Shown piece by piece: positions 45,401 to 54,179 of a DNA stretch of 64,000 bases. A program made the translations under genes and the position numbers. The DNA is taken from contig CAZKRL010000008.1 of the NCBI GenBank assembly GCA_964555295.1, positions 1 to 64,000 of the forward strand. Reading direction: 5' to 3'. How positions within the stretch are numbered: position 1 is the first letter of the stretch; each line of letters opens with the position of its first letter. The notes beneath the pieces are model-generated. The model made no database searches and had not been told where the DNA came from. It worked only from the letters and a program-made list of their open reading frames with translations. This DNA comes from CAZKRL01 sp964555295 (GTDB lineage Bacteria; Bacteroidota; Bacteroidia; Flavobacteriales_D; Sanyastnellaceae).

Positions 45401-45677
45401 TGTATATGAGAGGGTTAGAAATATCTTGGACTTTAAGGTTACCAAAAATCTGGGAGACCACTTTTTTGTGGGCCTAACTGTAAGAGATATATTCAACGCT
45501 CCCGTGCGTAGGTCATATATTTTATCTCGCGATAAAATGCCAGGATTGGGCACAGAGCTTAAAAATGCCTACTACCATTTCACCGACAAGGAAAAAATTA
45601 ATAAACCGGTCTGGTTTGATTATGATAGTTTCAAATATGGCAGGACATATATGATTAACATCGGATATCGCTTATGA
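42489..45677 (+). CDS. TonB-dependent receptor with carboxypeptidase-regulatory-like domain
   Basis: Outer-membrane transporter of 1062 residues. A signal peptide ends at SIAQG, a CarboxypepD_reg-like domain spans about 25-100 (GKITDPNGEPMFSVMIVATD), the plug domain about 115-245 (VRGIGDRYVRTTLNGSRIPT, then DNIVVTKTQSPEYSAEWSGA), and the rest forms the beta barrel, ending YMINIGYRL. No SusD gene is near, so it is not a SusCD-type glycan system. The substrate is unknown; flanking paralogues suggest that it works with secreted proteins A and B. Overlaps the genes on both sides by 4 bases. Confidence 0.92.
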   Translation: MKPARRISIIYVFILSSLASIAQGRYTGKITDPNGEPMFSVMIVATDNSALGALTDFEGVFSIAVNDDKQHIFKISYLGFEDVYDTLTFTGGKSIVKDYTIREQSVTTGEVVVEAKASRAAATYMEKIRMNSVVSLDYISSETIKKTGDNNVLNAISRVTGVSTGNGLVTVRGIGDRYVRTTLNGSRIPTLDPMTNNFKLDIFPASLVDNIVVTKTQSPEYSAEWSGAYISVETKDYPDQLTVNVESQFGYNDQSTWQNFITSDRSKTDWMGFDNSLRPRSNNDILRPQILDQSPGLYDQFVALGLGDYYASQGISGWVDDGSNTSRNYAAMGFIQLGLMSSGEINDAAAFQDALNQYNRYYGPTAYRLVNPNNTDYNNGFSNNWTTSYMRAPMNFSQSASIGNQTTFLGKRLGYFIGARYGRSFRFDPYGTSQRLRVASEEEVEAMNYLPDRLDSAIMSRETNSWSALFNLAYEVNKNNKINFLFMPNMIGVNDVASYSSRRLRDPSTGLFEQNQDINIAKNLFYEQRKQFIYQLGSQHYIPSLKLKTEFNASYTDGSSSAPDFRQLEYVRFVQLNSSNQDSVIGYMFGPTVGDGIRRFFRYVDENLFDARLGAEFPFGDHTKIKTGIAAQRLFRKTDNDEFQVFLGNGSAGPLQNEDINAYLDPSHFIMADSTVDYFYSNNYEPRNHSFGQSNVNAAYLMGDVDLLKDLRFSGGFRIEATDIFTDVDKFSMMNYVRDDPRRANIPGFPNVNAVELKQTDWLPSLSLIFKRESDKWGRSNIRINYSKSLARPSIRELTDAAILDNEFRTMIYGNSDLKIAKIDNYDLRFEHYFENRDQISASVFYKDFTNHIEMGFGNIGITWENVAESHVKGIELEGRKGISDFIELRANLTIVESESKFIRRDFGIVNGVKEYVPIDTLFRPMYGQAPYIFNAIATAKFDSLGITATLSYNVQGPRLVITGAVRGIPDVYERVRNILDFKVTKNLGDHFFVGLTVRDIFNAPVRRSYILSRDKMPGLGTELKNAYYHFTDKEKINKPVWFDYDSFKYGRTYMINIGYRL

Positions 45678-46984
45678 TGAAAAAACTCCTCCAAATATTC
45701 TCTGCACTTACCTTCACTTTCTCTTCCAATATTGCATCCGCACAATTGCAGGAGATTTTTGTTGAACGCTATTACGTTTGCGATTCAGCTGATGTTGCAG
45801 ACACCCTGGGAGGCAATCTTACAGAGGGAAGTGTAACATATAGAGTTTATGCTCTGCTTGACTCGGGTTATCAAATAATAGAATTGTTTGGTGATAGCAC
45901 TCGTCCATTTAAAATTGAAAGCACCGCGAATTTTTACAATCATCCCAACGCAGCAAGTTTCGGTCATGATCTGCTGAAAATATCCTATGAAGATGATACC
46001 TATGCGTTGGACAGTTATATAACTATAGGTCAAAACGGTCGCCAAGCTGCTCGACTGTTTTTTGGTGTCCCAAAATTTTTAGACAATGACACAAGTTCCT
46101 TCATTGGAGGAGTCAATAACTATCCTGGTCTATTAAACAACCAGGACACTACTGCAGGTATTCCTCTTACAGATTCTGATGGAATGGACACCCTCACTTT
46201 AAATATTACTGATTGGTTTGACTTTGGTGTAGAAGATTTTCTTACAGGTATTGACAGCAACTCTATTTTCAGTTCTCTGAATGACACCAATTCATTTAAC
46301 GGCCAGGATTTCGTTCTTCGGAATAGTGGTGTTGTTGGAGTATATCCAGAACATAATTATGTGCTCATCTCACAACTCACAACACCCGGGGAATTATCAT
46401 TTACCATGAACCTAAAATTATACCATCCAGTAACAGGCGATACAGTGGTATTTATCGGCACCAATTCAGCCAATGAAAATGAGATATTCACGCCGTTATT
46501 AAGTTACCCGCAATCATGTGGTTGCTTAGATCCTGATTTTGTGGAGTATACGCCGGAATTCGCCTGTGATGACAACACCGCATGCCTAACACCTGTGGTC
46601 GTAGGGTGCATCGATACATTGGCCTGCAACTATAACCCCGAAGCCAACACATCCGATCTATATAATTGTTGTTACCCAGGTTTTTGTAATGAACGTGATA
46701 TTGAACAGGTTTGTCCGCACCTAAAGGGATTATCGTTTGATGTTAATGTTTTTCCCAATCCCGCTACAAATATCATTACCCTCAGTGCCATTTCAGGTGT
46801 CTCATCCAACCTAGAGTACTGGATCTATAATTACTCTGGACTTCTGCTTACCCACGAATTAATTGTAAATGCTCCATTGAACTACTCTAAGTCAATAGAC
46901 ATAAGCGGCTTTGATAACGGTATCTATCAAATACAGGTAGCAGGTGTCAGCGGTATAGAAAACAAAATGTTTGTGAAGCTATGA
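45674..46984 (+). CDS. Secreted protein B with T9SS type A sorting domain
   Basis: A 436-residue exported protein with a signal peptide ending ASAQ. The first 280 residues are paralogous to the 41614-42492 product. A Cys-rich segment follows (GCIDTLACNYNPEANTS, CCYPGFC) of the kind found in Bacteroidota surface proteins. The C-terminal 75 residues form a T9SS type A sorting domain, beginning VFPNPATN and ending with the usual basic last strand (MFVKL). It would be exported by the type IX pathway and attached at the surface. Confidence 0.88.
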   Translation: MMKKLLQIFSALTFTFSSNIASAQLQEIFVERYYVCDSADVADTLGGNLTEGSVTYRVYALLDSGYQIIELFGDSTRPFKIESTANFYNHPNAASFGHDLLKISYEDDTYALDSYITIGQNGRQAARLFFGVPKFLDNDTSSFIGGVNNYPGLLNNQDTTAGIPLTDSDGMDTLTLNITDWFDFGVEDFLTGIDSNSIFSSLNDTNSFNGQDFVLRNSGVVGVYPEHNYVLISQLTTPGELSFTMNLKLYHPVTGDTVVFIGTNSANENEIFTPLLSYPQSCGCLDPDFVEYTPEFACDDNTACLTPVVVGCIDTLACNYNPEANTSDLYNCCYPGFCNERDIEQVCPHLKGLSFDVNVFPNPATNIITLSAISGVSSNLEYWIYNYSGLLLTHELIVNAPLNYSKSIDISGFDNGIYQIQVAGVSGIENKMFVKL

Positions 46985-47703
46985 GGTACATAATGCCATT
47001 TGTTATTCTTCTTAGTATAATACTCTTTTCCTGTAAAAAGAAGGAAGAGACTTCAGAAATTATCATTGAGAGAGGGGTCGTAGTTGATGTGCAAGGACGA
47101 AGTTATACCACGGTCAAAATTGGTGATCAATGGTGGATGGCCGAGAACTTAATGGTTCGTGCATTTCGGGATAGTAGTTCAATTGACTCCGTGCAGTATA
47201 ATACCAATGCAGATACAATCTGGGAAAACCAATTTGCTACGCCCATGTACAGCAGGGGAAATACAGGAGAGGGATTATTATATAACAGTGCGGCAATAAA
47301 TGACCCCAGAAACATCGCGCCAAAAGGATGGCATGTGGCAACAGATAACGACTGGAAAAAGTTGGAAACCTACATTGGTATGTCGGAAACAGAAGCTGAA
47401 TATACAGGATGGCGAGGGGTGAATGAGGCCGACAAAATTTCGTCATTATATAACAAAGGTTGGGGAGCGAATGACCCTGATTTACAATTGTACGGGCTAG
47501 ACACATATGGATTCAACGCGCTACCAACGGGCTGCAAAGGAATCGACGGCAGAGTAAATATCCAAAACAATGCAGCTTACTGGTGGGCAAAATCTAACTC
47601 ATCATCGCCCCATTACAGAAGTATAGATCTTTATCACAAAACCATCTTTCGACAAACAATTCATCCTGCTTACGGACTCACAGTTCGCTGTGTAAAAGAC
47701 TAA
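46981..47703 (+). CDS. FISUMP-domain lipoprotein
   Basis: A 240-residue lipoprotein: hydrophobic start, lipobox LFSC with Cys18, then the FISUMP (Fib_succ_major) domain. The repeated pattern is visible as VKIGDQWWMAENL, APKGWHVATDNDWKKLE and the final TVRCVKD. The domain is common in secreted proteins of Fibrobacter and Bacteroidota and has no established function. Overlaps the gene for protein B by 4 bases. Confidence 0.88.
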   Translation: MRYIMPFVILLSIILFSCKKKEETSEIIIERGVVVDVQGRSYTTVKIGDQWWMAENLMVRAFRDSSSIDSVQYNTNADTIWENQFATPMYSRGNTGEGLLYNSAAINDPRNIAPKGWHVATDNDWKKLETYIGMSETEAEYTGWRGVNEADKISSLYNKGWGANDPDLQLYGLDTYGFNALPTGCKGIDGRVNIQNNAAYWWAKSNSSSPHYRSIDLYHKTIFRQTIHPAYGLTVRCVKD

Positions 47704-47705
47704 AC

Positions 47706-48377
47706 ATGAGAAGACTACTTATCATATTTATAGGAATAAAATTCTTTTCTATATGCATGTGCGCTCAGGACTCAACCTCAAAATGGAGCATTGGAGCTCA
47801 GGGATCAGCATTTTACTCCTACAGAATTTTACAAGCAAGTCCAGAACTCACTATATTAAAAAGTCTTTACGATTCTTTAGAGTCTGGCTCAGTGGGATTT
47901 CAAATGGGTGGAATTGCCAGATATAAAATCAATGAAAAATTCGATGTAAGCTCAGGTGTTACCTACCTGCGAGCCGGATATAACATTGATACATTGATGG
48001 AAGCTCAAATGGCCAATATGAAATTCCGCTACGGCTTCATTAGGGTGCCATTGCGGTTACATTATAATTTTCGTAATGGAAAGGTTAACAGACCATTTGT
48101 GGCAGCCGGACTAGCGGCTAATTACTGTATTGCAGACAAAACCACGTTTACCCAATTTGGACGTGCTACCGTGATGGAATTAAAAAAAAACAAGATCACC
48201 GGTAAAATAATTACAGAGGTTAACCTGACTATTGGAATTATGAAAGAAATATCATCAAATACAACATTCCATTTGGGTCTTGACGGTGCATTAAGTCTTC
48301 ATCCTTTGGAGAAAGGAAATCTTGTCCGAAAACTCTGGAGTTCGGGAATATGGATTTCATTGACACACAACTTGTGA
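47706..48377 (+). CDS. Outer-membrane beta-barrel protein (PorT-like fold)
   Basis: A 223-residue exported protein with signal peptide ending in MCAQ. Alternating strands such as VSSGVTYLRAGYNI, FIRVPLRLHYNF and the final WISLTHNL fit a small eight-strand barrel of the PorT/OMP_b-brl type. It ends the five-gene operon 41614-48377. It could be a membrane scaffold for the receptor and secreted proteins, but this is inferred. Confidence 0.82.
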   Translation: MRRLLIIFIGIKFFSICMCAQDSTSKWSIGAQGSAFYSYRILQASPELTILKSLYDSLESGSVGFQMGGIARYKINEKFDVSSGVTYLRAGYNIDTLMEAQMANMKFRYGFIRVPLRLHYNFRNGKVNRPFVAAGLAANYCIADKTTFTQFGRATVMELKKNKITGKIITEVNLTIGIMKEISSNTTFHLGLDGALSLHPLEKGNLVRKLWSSGIWISLTHNL

Positions 48378-49109
48378 GTATTTCATTTCCGTCGAAACAC
48401 TAACCATACGTCATACACGCAACTGGATTCAGGCAATTCTGCACAGATGTGGCGAATTCTATTACGAAATTTAATTTTAGAACTTCACTGCTAAAGAAAA
48501 ATAATTACCAGAGATATAAATAATATTATCATAACCAGATAATACCACACATCAACAAACCACGGAAATCGATTGGCTATACGAGAGAGAAATTTGAACA
48601 TTCTCTGTGCATTATTTGGATTCAACTGCCACTACTAGTCGTTACAATAAGAGGAGATAAAGAGATACGAGCGTTGTCACTACGAAGAAAAGCCTCTTCG
48701 ATTTCATGGCGAGCAGGTTCAGTATAAAAAGGTTCATATTGCAAAATGATACCTTTAACCAACCATAAATAATTTCATATCCAAAGTTTTCAAAACAATT
48801 CGGTGAATTGCTGAAATTTCAGTAGTCCATGAGACATCATCGCCTAGATATGATTGTAATTAGCCGTATCCAAAACCATATGAAATCAAATGAAAGAGAA
48901 AATTTAGCGACCGACAATTTTCCCATACGATGTCAAAACTCCCTGCCTCTTCGCCTATCGAAAAACGAATGGATACAATCTGAGATTACATGTCAGTTCC
49001 TTCCACGCAAAACAGGAAGTAACACTTATGCACATCGTAAAGGTTGAAAAACTGAAGGTCGAAGAATCCACATGATCGAGCATATCTTAAATTGCCGAAA
49101 AAATACATA
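48378..49109. other. Intergenic region of 732 bases
   Basis: AT-rich and without coding character. One short frame (48829-49047, +) is open but shows no family features and no plausible start context. No terminator hairpin directly follows the operon end at 48377, no tRNA or repeat was recognised, and the promoter of the hydrolase-like gene must lie in the last 150 bases, without a clear -7/-33 match. Confidence 0.4.
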
Positions 49110-50648
49110 ATGAAACAATTTTACCGAATTCTTATTGCCGCCACATTATTTGTAGGTGTCAGCTTTAGCTCTATATCTCAGCGCTATCTGCAAGAGGTAT
49201 TTACCGATGTTACCGTAGACACAACTATTGTATACGGTGTTAACGCAACCATTCTCTACTATCCGTTCCTGAACCAGGCCGTTCCCGAACAACTACTTAT
49301 GGATGTTTATCATCCAACCGGTGATACCGTGACCGAGAGGCCCCTCATTTTATATTTCCACACGGGCAATTTCTTGCCACATCCGCAAAATCAAAGTCCC
49401 AGCGGAACCAGGAAAGACTTGAACGTAATTGAAATGTGCAGTCGACTCGCCCGTATGGGGTACGTTGTTGCATCATGTGACTATCGCCTTGGCTGGAACC
49501 CTGTTGCAACGACACAAGACGAAAGAGTAAAATCCCTTATTAATGCAGCGTATCGAGGCGTACAAGACTGTAGAACGGCTATTCGATATTTTAGAAAATC
49601 GGAGGCAGAGATGTCGAATCCATACAGAATAGATCCTGATCGCATTTGCGTATGGGGTCAAGGAACTGGAGGGTACATTGCGTTTGCCTCTGCGACACTG
49701 GACAACTACTCTGACATTCTCATTCCTAAATTCACATCTGTAGATACTCTAACCGGAAACCCAGTTCCGATGGTAATTGAATTCGTTAACGGTGATATTT
49801 ACGGGACGAGCGTTGGTTTTGTGCCACCCACTCAAGACACACTTTGCTATCCTAATCACGTAGGTTACTCTTCAGATTTCAATGTAATGGTTAATATGGG
49901 CGGGGCACTTGGAGACAGTTCCTGGCTTGATGCCTCAGATATTCCCATGATATCATTCCATTCGCCTACTGATCCATTTGCTCCATATTACATTGGTACA
50001 GTAATAGTTCCAGGAGTTAATCTACCTGTGGTGGAAGTGTCTGGATCCGGTCACGCGCAAGAAATGGCTGCAACTTTAGGGCTCAACAGTTCATTTACAT
50101 CTATAGAGCCAGCGCAAGACCCATACTCCATGCAAGCTAATATGTATAACAACGGGAATTATGGTTTGTATCCATTGAACCGCCCTGTCGGTCAGGAGGC
50201 AGACAGCGCTCCATGGGAATGGTGGACATCAGACAACCCTAATAACCAAAGCGGTTTGCTCACCAATCCTGATATGTCAGAAACAAAAGGAATGACTTAT
50301 CTCGACTCCATACAAGGCTACGTTGCCCCCAGATTGATGTGCGCTTTGGGACTACCCGGAGGTCCATGCGATAGCCCTGTAAACGTTTTTTCTATTAATG
50401 ACAAAAACAATTCAGCGATAAGTGTTTATCCTAATCCTGCCGATCAATTCGTAAATATTCGCTGGAATAACGACCACAATCAAAAGACGATGATTCAGTG
50501 TTTTGATCTCACCGGGAAGCTGGTATTTGCGGCTAACATGATCGGTAAAACGTTGTCAGTAGATACCAGTATGCTCGAAAGTGGAACGTATATTCTTCAA
50601 GTTAGCAATGGAACAATCTCGCAACGTACAATGCTCGTGAGAAATTAA
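49110..50648 (+). CDS. T9SS-targeted alpha/beta hydrolase (esterase) fold lacking the nucleophile Ser
   Basis: A 512-residue exported protein from the ATG at 49110 (TTG at 49092 possible). A signal peptide ends SISQ. The alpha/beta hydrolase core resembles type B carboxylesterases (RPLILYFHTGNF, VASCDYRLGWN, YRIDPDRICVWGQGTGG). The nucleophile elbow G-X-S-X-G is Gly183-Gln-Gly185-Thr-Gly187, so the Ser is replaced by Gly, and the oxyanion HGGG is HTGN. The acid (SFHSPTDPFAPY) and His (SGSGHAQEM) regions remain. The C-terminus is a T9SS type A sorting domain (YPNPADQFVNI to the end). Probably surface-bound and not an esterase, or uses other chemistry. Confidence 0.85.
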   Translation: MKQFYRILIAATLFVGVSFSSISQRYLQEVFTDVTVDTTIVYGVNATILYYPFLNQAVPEQLLMDVYHPTGDTVTERPLILYFHTGNFLPHPQNQSPSGTRKDLNVIEMCSRLARMGYVVASCDYRLGWNPVATTQDERVKSLINAAYRGVQDCRTAIRYFRKSEAEMSNPYRIDPDRICVWGQGTGGYIAFASATLDNYSDILIPKFTSVDTLTGNPVPMVIEFVNGDIYGTSVGFVPPTQDTLCYPNHVGYSSDFNVMVNMGGALGDSSWLDASDIPMISFHSPTDPFAPYYIGTVIVPGVNLPVVEVSGSGHAQEMAATLGLNSSFTSIEPAQDPYSMQANMYNNGNYGLYPLNRPVGQEADSAPWEWWTSDNPNNQSGLLTNPDMSETKGMTYLDSIQGYVAPRLMCALGLPGGPCDSPVNVFSINDKNNSAISVYPNPADQFVNIRWNNDHNQKTMIQCFDLTGKLVFAANMIGKTLSVDTSMLESGTYILQVSNGTISQRTMLVRN

Positions 50649-50705
50649 TGAATTATGTCAGAATAGTAAGACAGCAAAGCCATTCTGATAGTACATATTG
50701 AGTTT

Positions 50706-50736
50706 AAAAAAGACCGCACGAAAGCGGTCTTTTTTC
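50706..50736. terminator. Bidirectional terminator between the hydrolase-like gene and the hypothetical gene
   Basis: AGACCGC (50711-50717) pairs with GCGGTCT (50724-50730) across a 6-base loop, flanked by A-runs to the left and T-runs to the right. Strong hairpin serving the + gene at 49110-50648 and the - gene at 50755-51156. Confidence 0.9.
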
Positions 50737-50754
50737 TTGACATAAAAAAGTCTC

Positions 50755-51156
50755 TTATGAAATAGGATTCATAATCACACTGAAAACAGTAATGCTATTT
50801 GGATCACGACCGAAATACAACTTATCCAACGCTCCAATGATATTCTTAGCCCTGAAATAGGAAGTATGAAGTGATTGTTCTCCTAACAAGGTCCATTGAA
50901 TCGTATAGCTACTCTCATCGTCTTTGAACGCCTTAACGTAATTAAGCATTTGCTGAATTGCCTCCAACTGTGTGTCACCCACACTTGTATGAAATAAAAA
51001 CGACTGATTGTGATTAGGATTTGTAGTTATCAGACGAAGAAACCAAGAGGCGTTTGATTCTTCAAATTGAAAAGCAATACTATTGTTTCCAAGGCCGATA
51101 TACCGTCCAATTTCAGCCTTTAATCGATCAATTTCCTTTTGCTTGTCAGTGGTCAT
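50755..51156 (-). CDS. Hypothetical protein, conserved-looking
   Basis: A 133-residue cytoplasmic protein with no recognised family. It begins with a charged helix (TTDKQKEIDRLKAEIGRYIG), then mixed strands, and contains SYTIQWTLLGEQSLHTSYF and a C-terminal DKLYFGRDPNSITVFSVIM. The lack of a signal peptide suggests a cytoplasmic location. It lies 28 nt downstream of sucC on the same strand and shares its transcript, but a functional link to the TCA cycle is only inferred from position. Confidence 0.75.
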   Translation of the reverse strand: MTTDKQKEIDRLKAEIGRYIGLGNNSIAFQFEESNASWFLRLITTNPNHNQSFLFHTSVGDTQLEAIQQMLNYVKAFKDDESSYTIQWTLLGEQSLHTSYFRAKNIIGALDKLYFGRDPNSITVFSVIMNPIS

Positions 51157-51184
51157 AAAACCATTTTACCATAAACATCCCTTG

Positions 51185-52396
51185 CTACCTCAGCACCTCA
51201 GCGACCTTATCAGCAGCTTCTTGCAAGGTAATAACCGAGTGCACCTTTAATCCGCTTGCCTCAATCAACTCCTTTGCTTCTATGGCATTTGTGCCTTGCA
51301 GTCTTACGATAATAGGGACTTGAATATTGCCAATATTTCTGTAGGCATCTACAATTCCTTGAGCCACTCTATCACATCTTACGATTCCACCGAAAATATT
51401 TACCAAAATGGCTTTAACGGCCGAATCTCTTAGGATAATTCTGAACGCCGTTTCAACTCTTTTGGCATCAGCTGTGCCACCTACATCCAAAAAGTTCGCT
51501 GGCTCTCCCCCACTGTATTTGATGATATCCATGGTAGCCATGGCCAAACCTGCTCCATTCACCATACATCCTACATTACCGTCCAATTTGACGTAATTCA
51601 AATCCGCATCTGAGGCTTCTACTTCAATCGGGTCTTCCTCGGAGGTATCACGCATTTCTACGTATCCCGCATGACGGAACAAACTGTTGTTGTCAAGCGT
51701 AACCTTCGCGTCAACAGCAATGATTCTATCATCACTCGTTTTCAAAACTGGATTGATTTCAAACAGAGACGCATCACAACCTACATAAGCCGAATACAAA
51801 CTCTTAACAAACAGTCCCATCTCCTTCATCGATTTACCGGAAAGACCAAGGTTGAAAGCAATTTTACGACACTGGAAATCATTCACTCCGGTGAGTGGAT
51901 CGATCAATTCCTTGTAGATTCTTTCTGGAGTGTTATGAGCAACATCTTCGATATTCATCCCTCCATCGGGTGAGTAAACTATTACATTCTTTCCTGCAGA
52001 ACGATCAAGTAAAATTGACATATAGAATTCCTTTGGCTCGGAAGCTCCGGGTGCGTATACATCCTCGGCAATAAAAACCTTATTCACCTTTTTACCCTCG
52101 GCCTTCGTCTGCAAGGTTACAAGATGACCTCCGAGAATATCCTTAACCTTGGGAACAACCTCATCTATATTTTTGGCCAATACTACCCCACGCGAGCCAG
52201 TTTCAGTAATGGTACCCTTACCGCGACCACCTGCATGAATCTGCGCCTTTATTACAAACCAAGAAGTACCTGTTTCAACCTGTAATTTCTTAGATGCTTC
52301 CATCGCCTCCTCGGCAGAAGAGGCCACATAACCGCGCTGTGTGGCAACACCGAAAGAGGATAGAATATGTTTTCCCTGATATTCGTGAATATTCAT
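51185..52396 (-). CDS. sucC: Succinate-CoA ligase (ADP-forming) subunit beta
   Basis: Substrate-level phosphorylation step of the TCA cycle, succinyl-CoA to succinate. The ATG at 52396 gives 403 residues beginning MNIHEYQGKHIL, the family start; an in-frame ATG at 52459 is upstream. ATP-grasp features: VIKAQIHAGGRGKG (about 46-60), the NPVLKTSD loop, and the C-terminal GGTADAKRVE and NIFGGIVRCDRVA, which hold the Mg and nucleotide contacts. The alpha subunit (sucD) is not in the window, so sucC is not in a sucCD operon here. Confidence 0.96.
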   Translation of the reverse strand: MNIHEYQGKHILSSFGVATQRGYVASSAEEAMEASKKLQVETGTSWFVIKAQIHAGGRGKGTITETGSRGVVLAKNIDEVVPKVKDILGGHLVTLQTKAEGKKVNKVFIAEDVYAPGASEPKEFYMSILLDRSAGKNVIVYSPDGGMNIEDVAHNTPERIYKELIDPLTGVNDFQCRKIAFNLGLSGKSMKEMGLFVKSLYSAYVGCDASLFEINPVLKTSDDRIIAVDAKVTLDNNSLFRHAGYVEMRDTSEEDPIEVEASDADLNYVKLDGNVGCMVNGAGLAMATMDIIKYSGGEPANFLDVGGTADAKRVETAFRIILRDSAVKAILVNIFGGIVRCDRVAQGIVDAYRNIGNIQVPIIVRLQGTNAIEAKELIEASGLKVHSVITLQEAADKVAEVLR

Positions 52397-52522
52397 AGTA
52401 TTAGATATGGCGGCGAAGGTATGAAGGTTATTATTAATCCGAGTATATTGCTTTATCAACGCATTTCACACCAACATCATGTTTCGCAATTACCATTGAT
52501 CCTAAACCACCGGCAAGAATAA

Positions 52523-52548
52523 CAAAGCCCTCCAATGGGAGGGCTTTG
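52523..52548 (-). terminator. Terminator hairpin downstream of rny
   Basis: CAAAGCCCTCC (52523-52533) pairs perfectly with GGAGGGCTTTG (52538-52548) across a 4-base loop. On the minus strand it comes 20 bases after the rny stop and is followed by TTATTCTT, a modest U-tract. Weaker T-run than the other terminators, but a very stable 11-bp stem. Confidence 0.75.
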
Positions 52549-52568
52549 CCTTGCAGATTAACCAGCGC

Positions 52569-54113
52569 CTAGCGAGCAATGCCCACGGCGCGCTTCTCTC
52601 GAATCACGGTCACTCTTACTTGACCGGGATACGTCATTTCATTTTCAATTTTCGCCGCCAGACTGATGGCCAATGCATCGGCCTGGTCGTCGGTTACTTT
52701 CTCAGCTTCAACCATAACTCTTAGTTCACGACCCGCCTGAATCGCAAAAGCTTTAGACACGCCATTGTTTTCAAGTGCCATATTTTCTAGGTCGCGCAAA
52801 CGCTGGATGTATGCTTCAACGACCTCTCTGCGGGCGCCTGGTCGCGCTCCACTGATGGCATCACATACCTGTATAATGGGTGAGAGCAGGGTTGTCATTT
52901 CAATCTCATCATGGTGCGCACCGATCGCGTTGCATACATCTGGTTTTTCACCGTACTTCTCGGCGAGTTTCATACCCAGAATAGCATGCGGCAATTCACT
53001 TTCATCATCAGGAACTTTGCCGATGTCGTGCAATAATCCTGCGCGCTTGGCTGCCTTGGGATTAAGTCCCAATTCACTGGCCATTGTGGCACAAAGATTT
53101 GCAACCTCACGAGAGTGTTGAAGCAGATTCTGACCGTAGGATGAACGATACTTCATGCGACCCACCATACGAATCAACTCGCTATTCAAGCCGTGAATAC
53201 CCAGCTCAATAGTGGTACGCTTACCAACTTCCATTATTTCGTCATTGATATTTTTCGTGACTTTTGCCACCACTTCCTCTATTCGAGCAGGATGAATTCT
53301 GCCATCCGTTACGAGTTGGTGTAGCGAGAGACGTGCGATTTCCCGACGAACAGGGTCAAAACAAGACAACACAATCGCCTCGGGTGTATCATCAACAATG
53401 ATCTCAACCCCTGTAGCCGCCTCAAGAGCACGAATATTTCTACCCTCACGCCCAATGATGCGGCCTTTGATTTCATCGTTTTCAATATTGAAAACAGAGA
53501 CGCTATTCTCCACTGCGTGCTCCACAGCGGTTCGTTGTATTGTTTGAATGACAATCTTCTTTGCTTCTTGATTCGCCTTTAGCTTTGCCTCATCAACAAT
53601 ACCCTGGATTTGCGAAGCAGCAGCATTTCTAGCTTCCTCCTTCAATTGCTCCATCAGTTTATTGCGAGCCTGATCGGCACTCATGCCAGCCATATCCTGA
53701 AGCAACTGGATGGCCTTTTGATTGTTCTTTTCTAACTCAGAGGCCTTGCGCTGAGTATTTTCTGTCTGTCGCTGAAGATTCTCCCTGGTTGCGTCAAGAT
53801 CCTTTTCCTTGCGTTTATAGTTTTCAGTTTGTTGAGATAAATCTCTTTCGCGTTGCTTGATTTTGTCTTCCGCTTGCTGGATTTTCTTATTCCTCTCGCG
53901 AACCTCATTCTCATGTTGATTCTTCATTTCAAAGAACTTTTCTTTGGCTTGAAGTATCTTCTTTTCTTTAATCGTCTCTCCCTCTTTCGCGGCTTCAGAA
54001 AGAATACCTTCCTTCTTGCTCTTGAGAACATTGTTCAAAAGGAAATAAGTAATTCCTCCGCCCAATGCCACTCCCGTTAGAGCTGCCACGAGAACCCAAA
54101 TAATCTCGTTCAT
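52569..54113 (-). CDS. rny: Ribonuclease Y
   Basis: Membrane-anchored endoribonuclease that starts mRNA decay. The 514 residues have one N-terminal membrane helix (about 5-27), a long coiled coil (about 30-170), a KH domain (GRIIGREGRNIRALEAATGV) and an HD domain with the catalytic GLLHDIGKV and AIGAHHDEIE. The end RVTVIREKRAVGIAR is typical. It is the last gene of the coiled-coil/zapA/rny run, about 65 nt after zapA. Confidence 0.97.
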   Translation of the reverse strand: MNEIIWVLVAALTGVALGGGITYFLLNNVLKSKKEGILSEAAKEGETIKEKKILQAKEKFFEMKNQHENEVRERNKKIQQAEDKIKQRERDLSQQTENYKRKEKDLDATRENLQRQTENTQRKASELEKNNQKAIQLLQDMAGMSADQARNKLMEQLKEEARNAAASQIQGIVDEAKLKANQEAKKIVIQTIQRTAVEHAVENSVSVFNIENDEIKGRIIGREGRNIRALEAATGVEIIVDDTPEAIVLSCFDPVRREIARLSLHQLVTDGRIHPARIEEVVAKVTKNINDEIMEVGKRTTIELGIHGLNSELIRMVGRMKYRSSYGQNLLQHSREVANLCATMASELGLNPKAAKRAGLLHDIGKVPDDESELPHAILGMKLAEKYGEKPDVCNAIGAHHDEIEMTTLLSPIIQVCDAISGARPGARREVVEAYIQRLRDLENMALENNGVSKAFAIQAGRELRVMVEAEKVTDDQADALAISLAAKIENEMTYPGQVRVTVIREKRAVGIAR

Positions 54114-54179
54114 AATTCATTTGATATTAAGTTATATACCCACCTCCACTGAGGCAGGGTTGACAAAGGATGGGGAAAT

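Noticed and set aside
48829..49047. Short open frame of 72 residues in the intergenic region
   Set aside because: Composition lacks any known domain or signal, and it has no plausible operon partner; most likely chance.
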